Assembly (NCBI RefSeq): GCF_021531695.1
Contig: NZ_JADYUI010000023.1
Coordinates: 1-47,081 of the forward strand
DNA length: 47,081 nt
Reading direction: 5' to 3'
From: Roseburia hominis
GTDB lineage: Bacteria > Bacillota > Clostridia > Lachnospirales > Lachnospiraceae
Shown here: one piece after another, positions 17,201 to 25,131 of the stretch
Numbering within the stretch: the stretch's first letter is position 1
How the letters are laid out: each line of letters begins with the position of its first letter
Made by a program: the position numbers and the translations under genes
Notes under the pieces: model-generated
The model's input: only the letters and a program-made list of their open reading frames with translations
Database searches by the model: none
What the model was told of the DNA's origin: nothing

Positions 17201-17738
17201 TAAGAGGATAACAAGGCGGCATGGATAATCCCTCATAAAGCAAAATATCATGCTGCTTTGCATGCTTTAGGACATTCACAAACGCCTTAGACGCAAAAAC
17301 CTTGCAGGCTTCTTTGAAATTCTCTTTTGCAAGTTTTGTAAAATCAGACAGATTTTTAATCTTTCCGATGGAAGAATCCGCATACATCTTCGTTACATTC
17401 ACCACATACGAAAGATTATATTCTCCCTGATTCATCGCAATATAAAAATCACCTTTCGTAGTGTCACCCTCTAAGAGTCCCTCTCCGTGAAAGTGATAAC
17501 GAATCCTGACACGCTTCCCTTCAAACTGCGGAGTCAGACACTCCATACGGGGATTGTCGCTATAGATTACTCCGCGCATGCAGACATCATTCATGCTGCT
17601 AAAGACAAATTCTCCTACCGCATCCTGTCCTTCTAATACCTCTAATTCAATTTTATCGACCTGAAACGCAAGCACAGGACTTTCTGATTCAAATATGCCC
17701 CTTGCAAGTTTTTCAATCCGTTTTCGCACTTGTGCCAC
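14187..17738 (-). CDS. Giant 1,183-residue helical-repeat protein (DUF5717-like)
   Basis: The first gene of the four-gene operon. The N-terminal 300 residues are beta-rich (VLAFQVDKIELEVLEGQDAV, RVRIRYHFHGEGLLEGDT), like a carbohydrate-binding or chaperone sandwich. A long alpha-solenoid follows, with repeated Trp/Tyr/Leu-rich helical pairs such as LQPDNSWYPLFLAQVLF and DDFVLYWVLLFL, and a beta-rich C-terminal domain closes it. No signal peptide or membrane helix is visible, so it is probably cytoplasmic. The start is GTG with CAGGGA upstream. I recall similar proteins in Lachnospiraceae as DUF5717, unverified. Operon partners suggest a scaffold working with the Hsp70-like protein. The function is unknown. 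Confidence 0.7.
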   Translation of the reverse strand: MAQVRKRIEKLARGIFESESPVLAFQVDKIELEVLEGQDAVGEFVFSSMNDVCMRGVIYSDNPRMECLTPQFEGKRVRIRYHFHGEGLLEGDTTKGDFYIAMNQGEYNLSYVVNVTKMYADSSIGKIKNLSDFTKLAKENFKEACKVFASKAFVNVLKHAKQHDILLYEGLSMPPCYPLNVEEFLVGTGKKNTVLFSVEKKYREYFELKESWKDSVSIKKDDWGYLEIEVKSDEAFLVPEKNRITSEDFFGSVCPFSYFIDETKLHAGKNYARLSFTNVHQSEEILFCVSREKKEKGESKLHKLHEYQMQLIQLYLAYRLKRIVTGEWARESEKLLKKMQELQPDNSWYPLFLAQVLFMNKQRQDAVWLLEEYKRKREGATPAFGYYLYLMTLLEREPSYVKKQTENIEKIYEEYPDDFVLYWVLLFLKPEYLENDVLKLKSIKQKIENGCYSPLLYLEAYYLYQKNPYLLTTLGDVELKVLHWAAKEHAFNKNIAMQIMELASTKRVFDKRVFELLREAYRYDDSVEMLSVICSYLIKGQCFAPCYLEWYARAVREELRITNLNEAYMMSLDQRSIVNLPRTVQMYFQYDSRIPDSQKAVLFVNMIAAKEENKGLYENYRKMMEQFALEQMKLGRMDDNLSVIYEEVLKDGIFTKELAVSLAKILFTHKISCFSSDIVAALIVEPQLERKVRVNFHDKSAYFPLYSNEYAIVLEDRQGRRYTTLSCQIEKLMRVGHYLRKCIQYAPGQPAYALGFVAGKENFYSFGETESALFEGILNSEQVSQKYKAKLLPRILEYYVIHDMEEQLLHYLKEVDFTYLSKETRAYVFELFITKKMYEKAYLFAQSYGVEQIDPDSLFLLCTEQIKRSEDEEDDFLIGISMKMFMEGKYDRSLLHYLCLYYKGPTKEMYLLWEKAKEYEINTVELEESILVQMLYTTEFIEQADEVYTSYKMHGTDQEILAAYLNYFSQCYFVEDAVVGEKLFPELEEKYLKDEPLSDAGKLALLKFYANHKELQEEKEEQIDALLLEYTGREMYFDFYKQFGKHLQSKYFLYDKVFVTYKTKEKGQVILHYSLGETEEDFHKEEMEQVYDGIYVRQFVLFFGESLSYYIEGNGKNGKCITESGKITRTDIYGEENENRYDLLNDMFMTLTLEDYEELEKKEAFYEAMDHFVNEKFEPFISK

Positions 17739-17758
17739 CTGTTTTCCCTGGTAACGCA

Positions 17759-17798
17759 GACATTCGCAATCCGCTTCGCCACTTATTCATGAACCGTT
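17759..17798 (+). repeat. 40-bp repeat copy 2, upstream of the 1,183-aa gene
   Basis: This is the second copy, 20 bases upstream of the GTG start. The pair therefore brackets the gene exactly. It could be a dispersed REP-like unit or the scar of a tandem duplication. Confidence 0.75.
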
Positions 17799-17906
17799 GC
17801 ATTTTCTTTCTATATTGCTATAATAGCAATTGAAATATTTTACCTGATTTCTATTGTCCTAAATTATAAACTATTTCACAAATTCATGCAACATTTGGAG
17901 GGAACT

Positions 17907-19016
17907 ATGATAGAACACAAAGAACATTTTCACGGAAGTGATTTGGAAAAAATAGAACAGATTTACGGTATCAGAAAAGAAGAAATCACGAGTTTTTCTG
18001 CCAACATCAATCCTTTTGGCATCTCACCACTCTTAAAAGAAACTTTATGTAAGCATATGGATGCCATTACCACCTATCCGGACAGAGAATACAGTGCACT
18101 GAGGGAAGCAATTGCAGCTTACACAGGTGCCGCAAAAGAACATATTCTGGTCGGAAATGGTTCCACAGAACTTATTTCTCTTTTTATTCAGATTACTGCA
18201 CCCAAAAAAGCTCTTTTATTTGCGCCGACCTACTCAGAGTATGAACGTGAAATTTCGCTTTGCGGCGGAACAACTTACTATTATCAATTACAGGAAGAAA
18301 ATGATTTTAAACTTGACCTTACAGATTTTATCCAAAATTTAGACAGCGAACTTGATTTACTTGTCATCTGCAATCCAAACAATCCGACTTCCTCTGCTCT
18401 TACCAATACACAAATGCGTGAGATTCTTGCTGCCTGCAAAAAAAATCACACTTATGTTTTAGTGGATGAGACTTATGTAGAATTTACCGAAGATATTTCT
18501 CTCTATTCTTCCATCCCGCTTGCAAAGGAATATGACAATTTAATCGTTCTTCGCGGAACTTCCAAATTTTTTGCAGCTCCGGGACTTCGTCTTGGCTATG
18601 CCGTCACGGGAAATGGCAGTTTATTGGAAGAAATCCATACGAAAAAGAATCCGTGGACCATTAATTCTCTTGCTGCCGTTGCAGGAGAAATCATGTTTGG
18701 GGACAACGCATACATTGAGAAAACAAAATCTTTTATTAGTTCTGAACGAAAACGTATGTATGACGCTTTCAATGCCAACCCGGCTTTTTATGTTTATCCT
18801 GCTCATGCAAATTTTCTTCTGGTCAAACTTTTAAAAGACGAACTAAATGCCGACCTTCTTTTTGATGCTGCAATTAAAGAAAAATTAATGATTCGAAACT
18901 GCGCTACGTTTCCTTCTTTAAATAATAAATTTATCCGTTTCTGTATCATGTCTTCGGACAAAAATGACGAACTTCTTTCCTGCCTTTTCCATGCGGCAGA
19001 ATCCTGCACGAAATAA
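17907..19016 (+). CDS. PLP-dependent aminotransferase, CobD/HisC-like
   Basis: A 369-residue fold-type I PLP enzyme. It starts HKEHFHGSDLEKIEQIYG and FSANINPFGISP, which resembles L-threonine-O-3-phosphate decarboxylase (CobD) more than histidinol-phosphate aminotransferase. Further marks are GNGSTELI, CNPNNPTSS, DETYVEF and the PLP-lysine segment RGTSKFFAAPGLRLGY. No other cobalamin or histidine genes lie nearby, so the substrate stays open. The start at 17907 has GGAGGGAACT directly upstream; a frame starting seven codons earlier lacks one. It is the only clear plus-strand host gene in the window and converges on the nfn genes through a shared terminator. Confidence 0.88.
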   Translation: MIEHKEHFHGSDLEKIEQIYGIRKEEITSFSANINPFGISPLLKETLCKHMDAITTYPDREYSALREAIAAYTGAAKEHILVGNGSTELISLFIQITAPKKALLFAPTYSEYEREISLCGGTTYYYQLQEENDFKLDLTDFIQNLDSELDLLVICNPNNPTSSALTNTQMREILAACKKNHTYVLVDETYVEFTEDISLYSSIPLAKEYDNLIVLRGTSKFFAAPGLRLGYAVTGNGSLLEEIHTKKNPWTINSLAAVAGEIMFGDNAYIEKTKSFISSERKRMYDAFNANPAFYVYPAHANFLLVKLLKDELNADLLFDAAIKEKLMIRNCATFPSLNNKFIRFCIMSSDKNDELLSCLFHAAESCTK

Positions 19017-19066
19017 AATTTTTGTAACTGTTATGGCATGAGCTGAACTGTTACATTGTTTTACGT

Positions 19067-19096
19067 AAAAGACCGCAGCCAAAACTGCGGTCTTTT
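19067..19096. terminator. Bidirectional terminator between the aminotransferase and nfn genes
   Basis: A perfect 12-bp stem (AAAAGACCGCAG with CTGCGGTCTTTT) and six-base loop, A-rich on one side and T-rich on the other, sits between two convergent genes. Confidence 0.9.
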
Positions 19097-19107
19097 GATA
19101 TCTTCTG

Positions 19108-20493
19108 TTATGCATTCTGTAAATATTCGTCAATTGCCTTTGCTGCTGCCTTTCCTGCACCCATGGCAAGGATAACGGTTGCAGCTCCGGTAACGGCATC
19201 TCCACCGGCATAAACAGCCAGTTTTGAGGTCTTTCCGGTAGCTTCTTCTGCAACGATACACTGTCTTTTATTTACTTCGAGTCCTTTTGTCGTAGAAGAA
19301 ATCAATGGATTCGGTGATGTTCCAAGAGACATAATAACCGTATCTGCATCCATGACATACTCAGAACCTTCGATTTCGACCGGTCTTCTTCTTCCCGAAG
19401 CATCCGGCTCACCAAGCTCCATACGGATAATCTTAATTCCTTTGACCCATCCATTCTCATCTACCAAAATCTCAGTCGGATTCTGTAATAAGTCAAAAAT
19501 AATGCCTTCTTCTTTTGCGTGATGCACTTCTTCTGCTCTTGCCGGAAGTTCTGCTTCACTTCTACGATATACGATATGTACCTCTGCACCGAGTCTTAAT
19601 GCCGTTCTTGCTGCATCCATTGCAACATTTCCGCCACCAACAACGACTACCTTAGAACCTTCGCGGATTGGAGTATCATACTCATCCTTAAAGGCTTTCA
19701 TCAAATTATTACGTGTCAGAAATTCATTGGCAGAAAATACGCCATTTGCCTGCTCGCCAGGGATTCCCATAAATCTTGGAAGTCCGGCGCCGGAACCGAT
19801 AAATACGGCTTCAAATCCTTCTTCTTCCATTAATTCATCAATCGTAACAGAACGTCCGATAACAACATTTGTTTCAATCTTTACGCCTAAAGATTTTACA
19901 TTCTCGATTTCTTTCGCAACGACCTTCTGCTTTGGCAGACGAAATTCCGGAATACCATAACAAAGTACACCGCCCGCCTCATGAAGTGCTTCGAAAATTG
20001 TAACATCATAACCAAGCTTTGCCAGATCCCCGGCACAGGTAAGTCCGGAAGGACCGGAACCGATTACGGCTACTTTATGTCCGTTCTTCTTATCTGCCGG
20101 TGTCGGCTTAATTCCGTGTTCTCTTGCCCAGTCAGCAACAAAACGCTCTAACTTACCGATAGAAACCGGCTCGCCTTTGATTCCGCGGATACATTTTCCC
20201 TCGCACTGGCTCTCCTGTGGACATACACGACCACATACTGCCGGAAGTGCACTGGATTTTGAAATAATCTGATAAGCAGCTTCAAAGTTTCCTTCTTTTA
20301 CTTCAGCAATAAAGGATGGAATATCAATAGAAACCGGACATCCTTTCATACACTGTGCATTTTTACAATTTAAACATCTGGAAGCCTCTTTTATCGCTTC
20401 TTCTTCGGTATATCCAAGGCAGACTTCTTCAAAATTCGTTGCACGAACCTTTGCTTCCTGCTCTGCCACCGGTACTCTCTTCATTACGTCCAT
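19108..20493 (-). CDS. NADPH-binding flavoprotein subunit, NfnB / glutamate synthase small-subunit type
   Basis: A 461-residue protein. The N-terminal Fe-S domain has CLNCKNAQCMKGCPVSIDIP and CGRVCPQESQCEGKC. An FAD Rossmann motif follows (VIGSGPSGLTCAGDLAKLG), then a second nucleotide site (VVGGGNVAMDAARTALRLG) and the C-terminal YAGGDAVTGAATVILAMGAGK. This is the GltD/GltA-type diaphorase. Because it immediately follows and overlaps by one base the ferredoxin-NADP reductase-like gene, the pair is best read as NfnAB, which couples ferredoxin and NADH to NADP reduction by electron bifurcation. It is less likely a stand-alone glutamate synthase, because no large glutamate synthase subunit is seen. 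Confidence 0.85.
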   Translation of the reverse strand: MDVMKRVPVAEQEAKVRATNFEEVCLGYTEEEAIKEASRCLNCKNAQCMKGCPVSIDIPSFIAEVKEGNFEAAYQIISKSSALPAVCGRVCPQESQCEGKCIRGIKGEPVSIGKLERFVADWAREHGIKPTPADKKNGHKVAVIGSGPSGLTCAGDLAKLGYDVTIFEALHEAGGVLCYGIPEFRLPKQKVVAKEIENVKSLGVKIETNVVIGRSVTIDELMEEEGFEAVFIGSGAGLPRFMGIPGEQANGVFSANEFLTRNNLMKAFKDEYDTPIREGSKVVVVGGGNVAMDAARTALRLGAEVHIVYRRSEAELPARAEEVHHAKEEGIIFDLLQNPTEILVDENGWVKGIKIIRMELGEPDASGRRRPVEIEGSEYVMDADTVIMSLGTSPNPLISSTTKGLEVNKRQCIVAEEATGKTSKLAVYAGGDAVTGAATVILAMGAGKAAAKAIDEYLQNA

Positions 20494-21383
20494 TATTTAT
20501 CACCTCCACAGTGTCCGCATCCGCCATGATGTGTATCGCCTTCCTGCAATTTTAACATAGCTCTGCCTTCTTCTGTCTTATACTGCTGCTGTCTCTTCAT
20601 CGCCTGATCAAAGTCAACCAGATGTCCATCAAATTCCGGTCCGTCTACACAGGCAAATTTCACTTCATCCCCTACAACCAGGCGGCAGGCACCACACATA
20701 CCGGTACCGTCTACCATGATCGGGTTCATGGAAACAACAGTCGGAATATTCAGCTTTTTCGTTAAAATGCATACAAATTTCATCATGATCATTGGTCCGA
20801 TTGCCACACAGTGATCATAGGTTTTTCCCTCTTTTACAAGTTCCTCCAACTGTGCCGTTCCAACTCCATGAAATCCATAAGAACCATCATCTGTCGTCAC
20901 ATAAAGATTGCCTGCAACTTTACGCATTTCTTCTACATAGAACAATAAATCTTTTGTTCTGGAGCCCATAATGACATCTGCATCAATTCCATGCTCTTTT
21001 AACCATTTAACCTGAGGATAAACCGGCGCCGTTCCAACACCACCTGCAATAAATACAATGCTTTTCTTTTTCGTTTCTTCTAAATTCTCTTCGACACAAA
21101 GTTCAGACGGACATCCGAGCGGACCAACAAAATCCATAAAAGAATCTCCCTCATTTAACTGTGCCATACGCTCTGTGGATGCACCTACGGTCTGGAACAC
21201 AATGGTGATTGTTTCCTTTTCTCTATCATAATCGCAGATTGTAAGCGGGATACGCTCTCCTTCTTCATCCATTTTTACAATAACAAACTGTCCCGGCAGA
21301 CAGGCTTTTGCAACACGCTTAGCCTTGACATCCATAAGATAAATCTTATCTGCCAGTTTTTCTTTTCGTACAATCGGATACAT
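20493..21383 (-). CDS. Ferredoxin-NADP reductase subunit, NfnA type
   Basis: A 296-residue protein of the FNR-like family. It has a flavin-binding beta barrel (GQFVIVKMDEEGERIPLTICD), a nucleotide-binding GGVGTAPVYPQVKWL, and a C-terminal [2Fe-2S] region (GTGMCGACRLVV...KFACVDGPEFDGHLVDF) followed by CGHCGG. Relatives are annotated NfnA, sulfide dehydrogenase or dihydroorotate dehydrogenase electron-transfer subunits. Its overlap with the large flavoprotein gene favours NfnA. The start has GGAGGTAAGTT. A sigma-A-like promoter lies about 70 bases upstream. Confidence 0.85.
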   Translation of the reverse strand: MYPIVRKEKLADKIYLMDVKAKRVAKACLPGQFVIVKMDEEGERIPLTICDYDREKETITIVFQTVGASTERMAQLNEGDSFMDFVGPLGCPSELCVEENLEETKKKSIVFIAGGVGTAPVYPQVKWLKEHGIDADVIMGSRTKDLLFYVEEMRKVAGNLYVTTDDGSYGFHGVGTAQLEELVKEGKTYDHCVAIGPMIMMKFVCILTKKLNIPTVVSMNPIMVDGTGMCGACRLVVGDEVKFACVDGPEFDGHLVDFDQAMKRQQQYKTEEGRAMLKLQEGDTHHGGCGHCGGDK

Positions 21384-21450
21384 AACTTACCTCCATATTT
21401 TTTCCCTTGTAGTACATACAATAGAAAAACCTATTATAATACTATTTTCT

Positions 21451-21479
21451 ATGATACTGGAAATTCTTTGGAATTTCAA
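21451..21479 (-). promoter_or_regulatory. Promoter of the nfn operon
   Basis: TTGAAA (21474-21479) and TATCAT (21451-21456) are separated by 17 bases on the minus strand, upstream of the NfnA-type gene and just past the pdaA stop codon. Confidence 0.55.
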
Positions 21480-21492
21480 TGATAAATTATAG

Positions 21493-22476
21493 TTATAGCG
21501 TATCGGTATACACCCCGATCGTATACCCCTGTGCACGCACCGCATCAATAAAACTTCCCAGGATATTTGTATTTGTCTGTGACTCTGCATGCAAAAGATA
21601 GATTGCTCCCGGATGTACTTTCTGAAGCAGAAGATTCAATGACTCTGTTTCATCCGGCTGGTTATTGACATCCCAGTCCTTATATGCGAAACTCCAGAAT
21701 ACACTGCGATAATTACAGTTATTTACAACTGCAAGTGACTGCTCACTGAACTGTCCGGTTGGATAACGGAACAGACTCATGGAATAGCCGAAATTCTCTT
21801 TAAGATACGCATCCGTTTCCATAATTTCATTCGTCTGGTCTGTGATGCTAAGAGATGGCATTCCGCTCGACGGGTGATGCACCGTATGATTTCCTACCAC
21901 ATGTCCCTCATCAATCATTCTCCTTACTAATTCCGGACTTGATTCTGCATATGGTTTTGTCACAAAGAAAACGGCAGGTGCATTTTTTTCTTTTAACGTA
22001 TCAAGAATCTGCGCTGTCATCCCATATTCATATCCCTCATCAAACGTAAGGTATATCACTTTTTCCTCGGTAGGCTTAATAAAATCCACACTGTAACCGG
22101 CATATTTTTCCTGATAACTAAGTGCATCCACCGGTCGGTTTAATTCGTCTCTGGTTGGCCCCATCCCCCAGCCCTGACTGGTATTGTCAAGTGCTTCCAC
22201 ATTTGGGATTACCGGATTCTGCAAGGTTACAGCTTCCGTCTCAGTCTCTGTTTCCATCTCTGTCTCCGGCTGCACTTGTTCTATCACATTTTCTTCCGTA
22301 GAAACCGGTTCTTCTGTAACTGCTTTTTGTTCTGTTGCCGTGGTCATGGTCTGATTTTTCTTTTCCTGACTGTTCTTTAGTAAATGCTGCAATCCTAGCA
22401 GTGCCAAAATTACAACCGTAAGTAACAACAGGCAAAAAATTGCCCTTATTATCATTTTTACTGTCTTATTCTTCAT
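21493..22476 (-). CDS. PdaA-like polysaccharide deacetylase
   Basis: A 327-residue exported or membrane-anchored protein. One N-terminal transmembrane helix (about residues 9-29) precedes a Thr/Glu-rich linker with ETETETE at about residues 70-85 and then a NodB deacetylase domain. Catalytic marks are YLTFDEGYEYGMTAQILDTL (in place of the classic TFDDGP), the zinc His pair in VGNHTVHHPS, RYPTGQFS, and LLHAESQTN. The FDEGYE form is that of PdaA, the enzyme that makes muramic delta-lactam in spore cortex. This role fits a spore former but is inferred. It overlaps the acylphosphatase gene by ATGA. Confidence 0.85.
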   Translation of the reverse strand: MKNKTVKMIIRAIFCLLLLTVVILALLGLQHLLKNSQEKKNQTMTTATEQKAVTEEPVSTEENVIEQVQPETEMETETETEAVTLQNPVIPNVEALDNTSQGWGMGPTRDELNRPVDALSYQEKYAGYSVDFIKPTEEKVIYLTFDEGYEYGMTAQILDTLKEKNAPAVFFVTKPYAESSPELVRRMIDEGHVVGNHTVHHPSSGMPSLSITDQTNEIMETDAYLKENFGYSMSLFRYPTGQFSEQSLAVVNNCNYRSVFWSFAYKDWDVNNQPDETESLNLLLQKVHPGAIYLLHAESQTNTNILGSFIDAVRAQGYTIGVYTDTL

Positions 22477-22757
22477 GTCTGTTCCTCATTCATTAAAATT
22501 TCAAAACTATTTTCTGTGTGTACCGAGCATTCTTTAAACTTTACAGCTGCCACCTGAACAGATGTACTGTTGCAAAGACGGTCGAGATATTCCGCAACTA
22601 CACTTTCCTCTCCCTGCACCTCAAGCTCCACAGAACCATCCGGCAGATTTTTCACCGTACCCGTCAATGCCAATGCATCTGCCATATGCTTGGCACGATA
22701 ACGGAAACCAACGCCCTGTACTGTTCCCTGTACATTCAGATGTTGTCGTATCTCCAT
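22473..22757 (-). CDS. acyP: Acylphosphatase
   Basis: A 94-residue small alpha-beta enzyme. The phosphate-binding VQGVGFRYRAKHMADAL supplies the catalytic Arg, and LTGTVKNLPDGSVELEVQGEE supplies the catalytic Asn. It hydrolyses acyl phosphates. It lies in a tight operon between a small conserved gene and the pdaA-like gene. Confidence 0.93.
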   Translation of the reverse strand: MEIRQHLNVQGTVQGVGFRYRAKHMADALALTGTVKNLPDGSVELEVQGEESVVAEYLDRLCNSTSVQVAAVKFKECSVHTENSFEILMNEEQT

Positions 22758-22769
22758 TGCACCACCTCT

Positions 22770-23027
22770 TTATTTCAGTATATTGGTAATCTTGCTCATT
22801 TCTTTTGCCTTATTTAAAATATCATCTGCATTCTCCATCAGATAAACTTCTAATTGCTCCACTTCCTCTTCTGAAAACCCCTCCTGTTTTTCAATTATGC
22901 AGTCCGGCAAAGACCCGTCTGCAAAATCCTTCCCATCATTCCGCTCAAAACGGACACTCACAGATTTTTTTCCATTTTTCATAAATGCTGCCGAATAAGT
23001 AAATGTCACTTCTCCTGTATTCTTCAT
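22770..23027 (-). CDS. Conserved small protein of unknown function
   Basis: An 85-residue protein that I do not recognise. Residues 5-30 look like two beta strands (EVTFTYSAAF, KSVSVRFERN). A Gly/Asp-rich turn and PDCIIEKQEGFSEEEVEQLEVYLMENADDIL follow, ending in a helix. There is no signal or membrane segment. It starts 13 bases after glgX and ends 12 bases before acyP, which supports it as a true gene of this operon. Confidence 0.7.
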   Translation of the reverse strand: MKNTGEVTFTYSAAFMKNGKKSVSVRFERNDGKDFADGSLPDCIIEKQEGFSEEEVEQLEVYLMENADDILNKAKEMSKITNILK

Positions 23028-23040
23028 GGTATTCCCTCCA

Positions 23041-25128
23041 CTAACGTTTCTCTGCCACTAATATCATTACACTTCTTGCTTTTATCGTAATCCTGCACTC
23101 ATCTATGACCTCTCCGAGTGCCCAGCTCTGCCATGCTTTATCATACTCTGCTGCCGTATCTGCTTTTATTTTCCAAATAAGTCCGGCCGGAAGCTCCGGC
23201 AAAGTTAATGGCACATCTCCCCAGTAAGCATTCACTGCGACATATACAATATCATCCGTCTCCTGATTCGGTTTTCTTCCTGCATACATTAATGAAATAC
23301 AACGTGTTTCGCTATTACAGGACTCATTCCAGGGCGCATCATTATGGATGCTGATATCCGGGAAACCACAACGTGCTTTTTCGGTATGCTTTCGAAGTAC
23401 CGGATGCTCTTTTCTAAAATGAATCATGAACTTGGCAAACTGGTACATCTCTGCATATTTTTCTTTTCTGCTCCAATCCAGCCAGGAAACAATATTATCC
23501 TGACAATACGCATTATTATTTCCAAATTGTGTATTGCAAAATTCATCGCCTGCCAGAAACATGACGGCTCCCCTGCTGCACATTAAAGTTGCAAAAGCAT
23601 TTTTACACATCTGAAGCCTTAATGCATTAATCTGTTCATCATCCGTCTCGCCTTCCACACCACAGTTCCAGCTTCGGTTATTACTTTCTCCGTCTTCATT
23701 ATTCCAGCCATTCTTTTCATTATGCTTCACATTATAAGAATACATATCGTAAAGCGTAAAACCATCGTGACAGTTTAAAAAATTCACCGTAGCATCATAA
23801 CCCCTGGAATCCGGATTATAGATATCTCTGGAACCTGTCATACGCGCAATTGCCGTCTCTGCCATATTGGCGTCACCTTTTAAAAAGCATCTCATATCAT
23901 CTCTGTATTTTCCGTTCCATTCTGCCCAGCGTTTCCAGGAAGGGAACGTTCCCACCTGATACAGACCGCCCGCATCCCATGCTTCCGCAATCAACTTCAC
24001 ATTTGCTAAAATCGGATCAAACGCAAGACTTTGCAACAATGGAGGCTTACTCATCGGAGAACCATCTTCGTTTCGTCCCAAAATAGATGCAAGATCAAAA
24101 CGAAAACCGTCTACTCTGTAATTCGTCACCCAGTAACGAAGACACTCAATAATCATCTGCTGGACAATCGGATGATTGCAGTTTAGTACATTTCCACAGC
24201 CACTAAAATTGTAATAATGCCCATCCGGAGTCAGCATATAATAAATATTGTTATCGATTCCCTTAAAAGAGAAAAACGGTCCTTTTTCATTTCCTTCTGC
24301 CGTATGGTTAAATACCACATCCAGAATCACTTCTATTCCATTCTGATTGAGTTCCCGGATCAGTTTCTTTAATTCCAGTCCCTCTCTGTTATGCGGATCT
24401 TTTGAGGAATAAGAAGTATTCGGTGCGAAAAAGCAGACCGGACTATAGCCCCAATAATTTAAGAGCTGCTCGCCATCTACTTCTCTGGTATCCTCTAACT
24501 CATCAAATTCAAAAATTGGCATAAGCTCAACTGCATTGACCCCAAGCTCTAATAAGTATGGTATTTTTTCCCTGATTCCCGCAAATGTTCCTTTATTCTT
24601 CACATGGGAAGATGCATCCTTGGTAAAGCCTCTGACATGCATCTCATAAATGATAAGATCCTCGAACGGAAGCTCCGGCTGTTTCGATTCCCCCCAGTCA
24701 TATTCTTTTCTTACAACCCTTGCCTTATAAAAAAATCCTTCATCCTGTTTTTCTCCCCAGATACGCTGACCTGCAACTGCTTTTGCATAAGGATCCAGAA
24801 TATATTTATCCTTATTAAAAATCAACCCCCTCGTTGGATCAAATGGTCCGTCAAACTGATATGCATACTCGAATTCACTGATATCCAGATCATAAACAAT
24901 CATGGCATACGTATTTCCAATCCGGTAAGAATCCGGGAATGGAATCTTTGCATAAGGTTCATTCTCCCTGTTATGAAACAAAACAAGGGTACAAGACGTC
25001 GCTTCAAAGGAATGAACCGTAAAATTCACTCCTCCAGCCACTTCAAACGCCCCATTATACTCATAATATCCCGGTCTTACTTGAAATCCGTTTACCATTC
25101 CGGTTGGTTGTTTCATTCCCTCTGCCAT
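23041..25128 (-). CDS. glgX: Glycogen debranching enzyme (GlgX/isoamylase type)
   Basis: A 695-residue GH13 enzyme that cleaves alpha-1,6 branches in glycogen. The N-terminal CBM48 region is about residues 20-120. The catalytic barrel shows DVVFNHTAEG, GFRFDLASILG with the nucleophile Asp, AEAWDAGG with the acid Glu, and NCHDGFTL. The C-terminal beta domain ends MILVAEKR. The length is normal. It is translated three bases after thiD and forms one operon with thiamine genes, an odd mixture that may simply be tight packing. Confidence 0.95.
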   Translation of the reverse strand: MAEGMKQPTGMVNGFQVRPGYYEYNGAFEVAGGVNFTVHSFEATSCTLVLFHNRENEPYAKIPFPDSYRIGNTYAMIVYDLDISEFEYAYQFDGPFDPTRGLIFNKDKYILDPYAKAVAGQRIWGEKQDEGFFYKARVVRKEYDWGESKQPELPFEDLIIYEMHVRGFTKDASSHVKNKGTFAGIREKIPYLLELGVNAVELMPIFEFDELEDTREVDGEQLLNYWGYSPVCFFAPNTSYSSKDPHNREGLELKKLIRELNQNGIEVILDVVFNHTAEGNEKGPFFSFKGIDNNIYYMLTPDGHYYNFSGCGNVLNCNHPIVQQMIIECLRYWVTNYRVDGFRFDLASILGRNEDGSPMSKPPLLQSLAFDPILANVKLIAEAWDAGGLYQVGTFPSWKRWAEWNGKYRDDMRCFLKGDANMAETAIARMTGSRDIYNPDSRGYDATVNFLNCHDGFTLYDMYSYNVKHNEKNGWNNEDGESNNRSWNCGVEGETDDEQINALRLQMCKNAFATLMCSRGAVMFLAGDEFCNTQFGNNNAYCQDNIVSWLDWSRKEKYAEMYQFAKFMIHFRKEHPVLRKHTEKARCGFPDISIHNDAPWNESCNSETRCISLMYAGRKPNQETDDIVYVAVNAYWGDVPLTLPELPAGLIWKIKADTAAEYDKAWQSWALGEVIDECRITIKARSVMILVAEKR

Positions 25129-25131
25129 AAC

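Noticed and set aside
19108-20493. Stand-alone NADPH glutamate synthase (GltA)
   Set aside because: The one-base overlap with an FNR-like, [2Fe-2S] partner gene and the missing large subunit favour an NfnAB-type pair.
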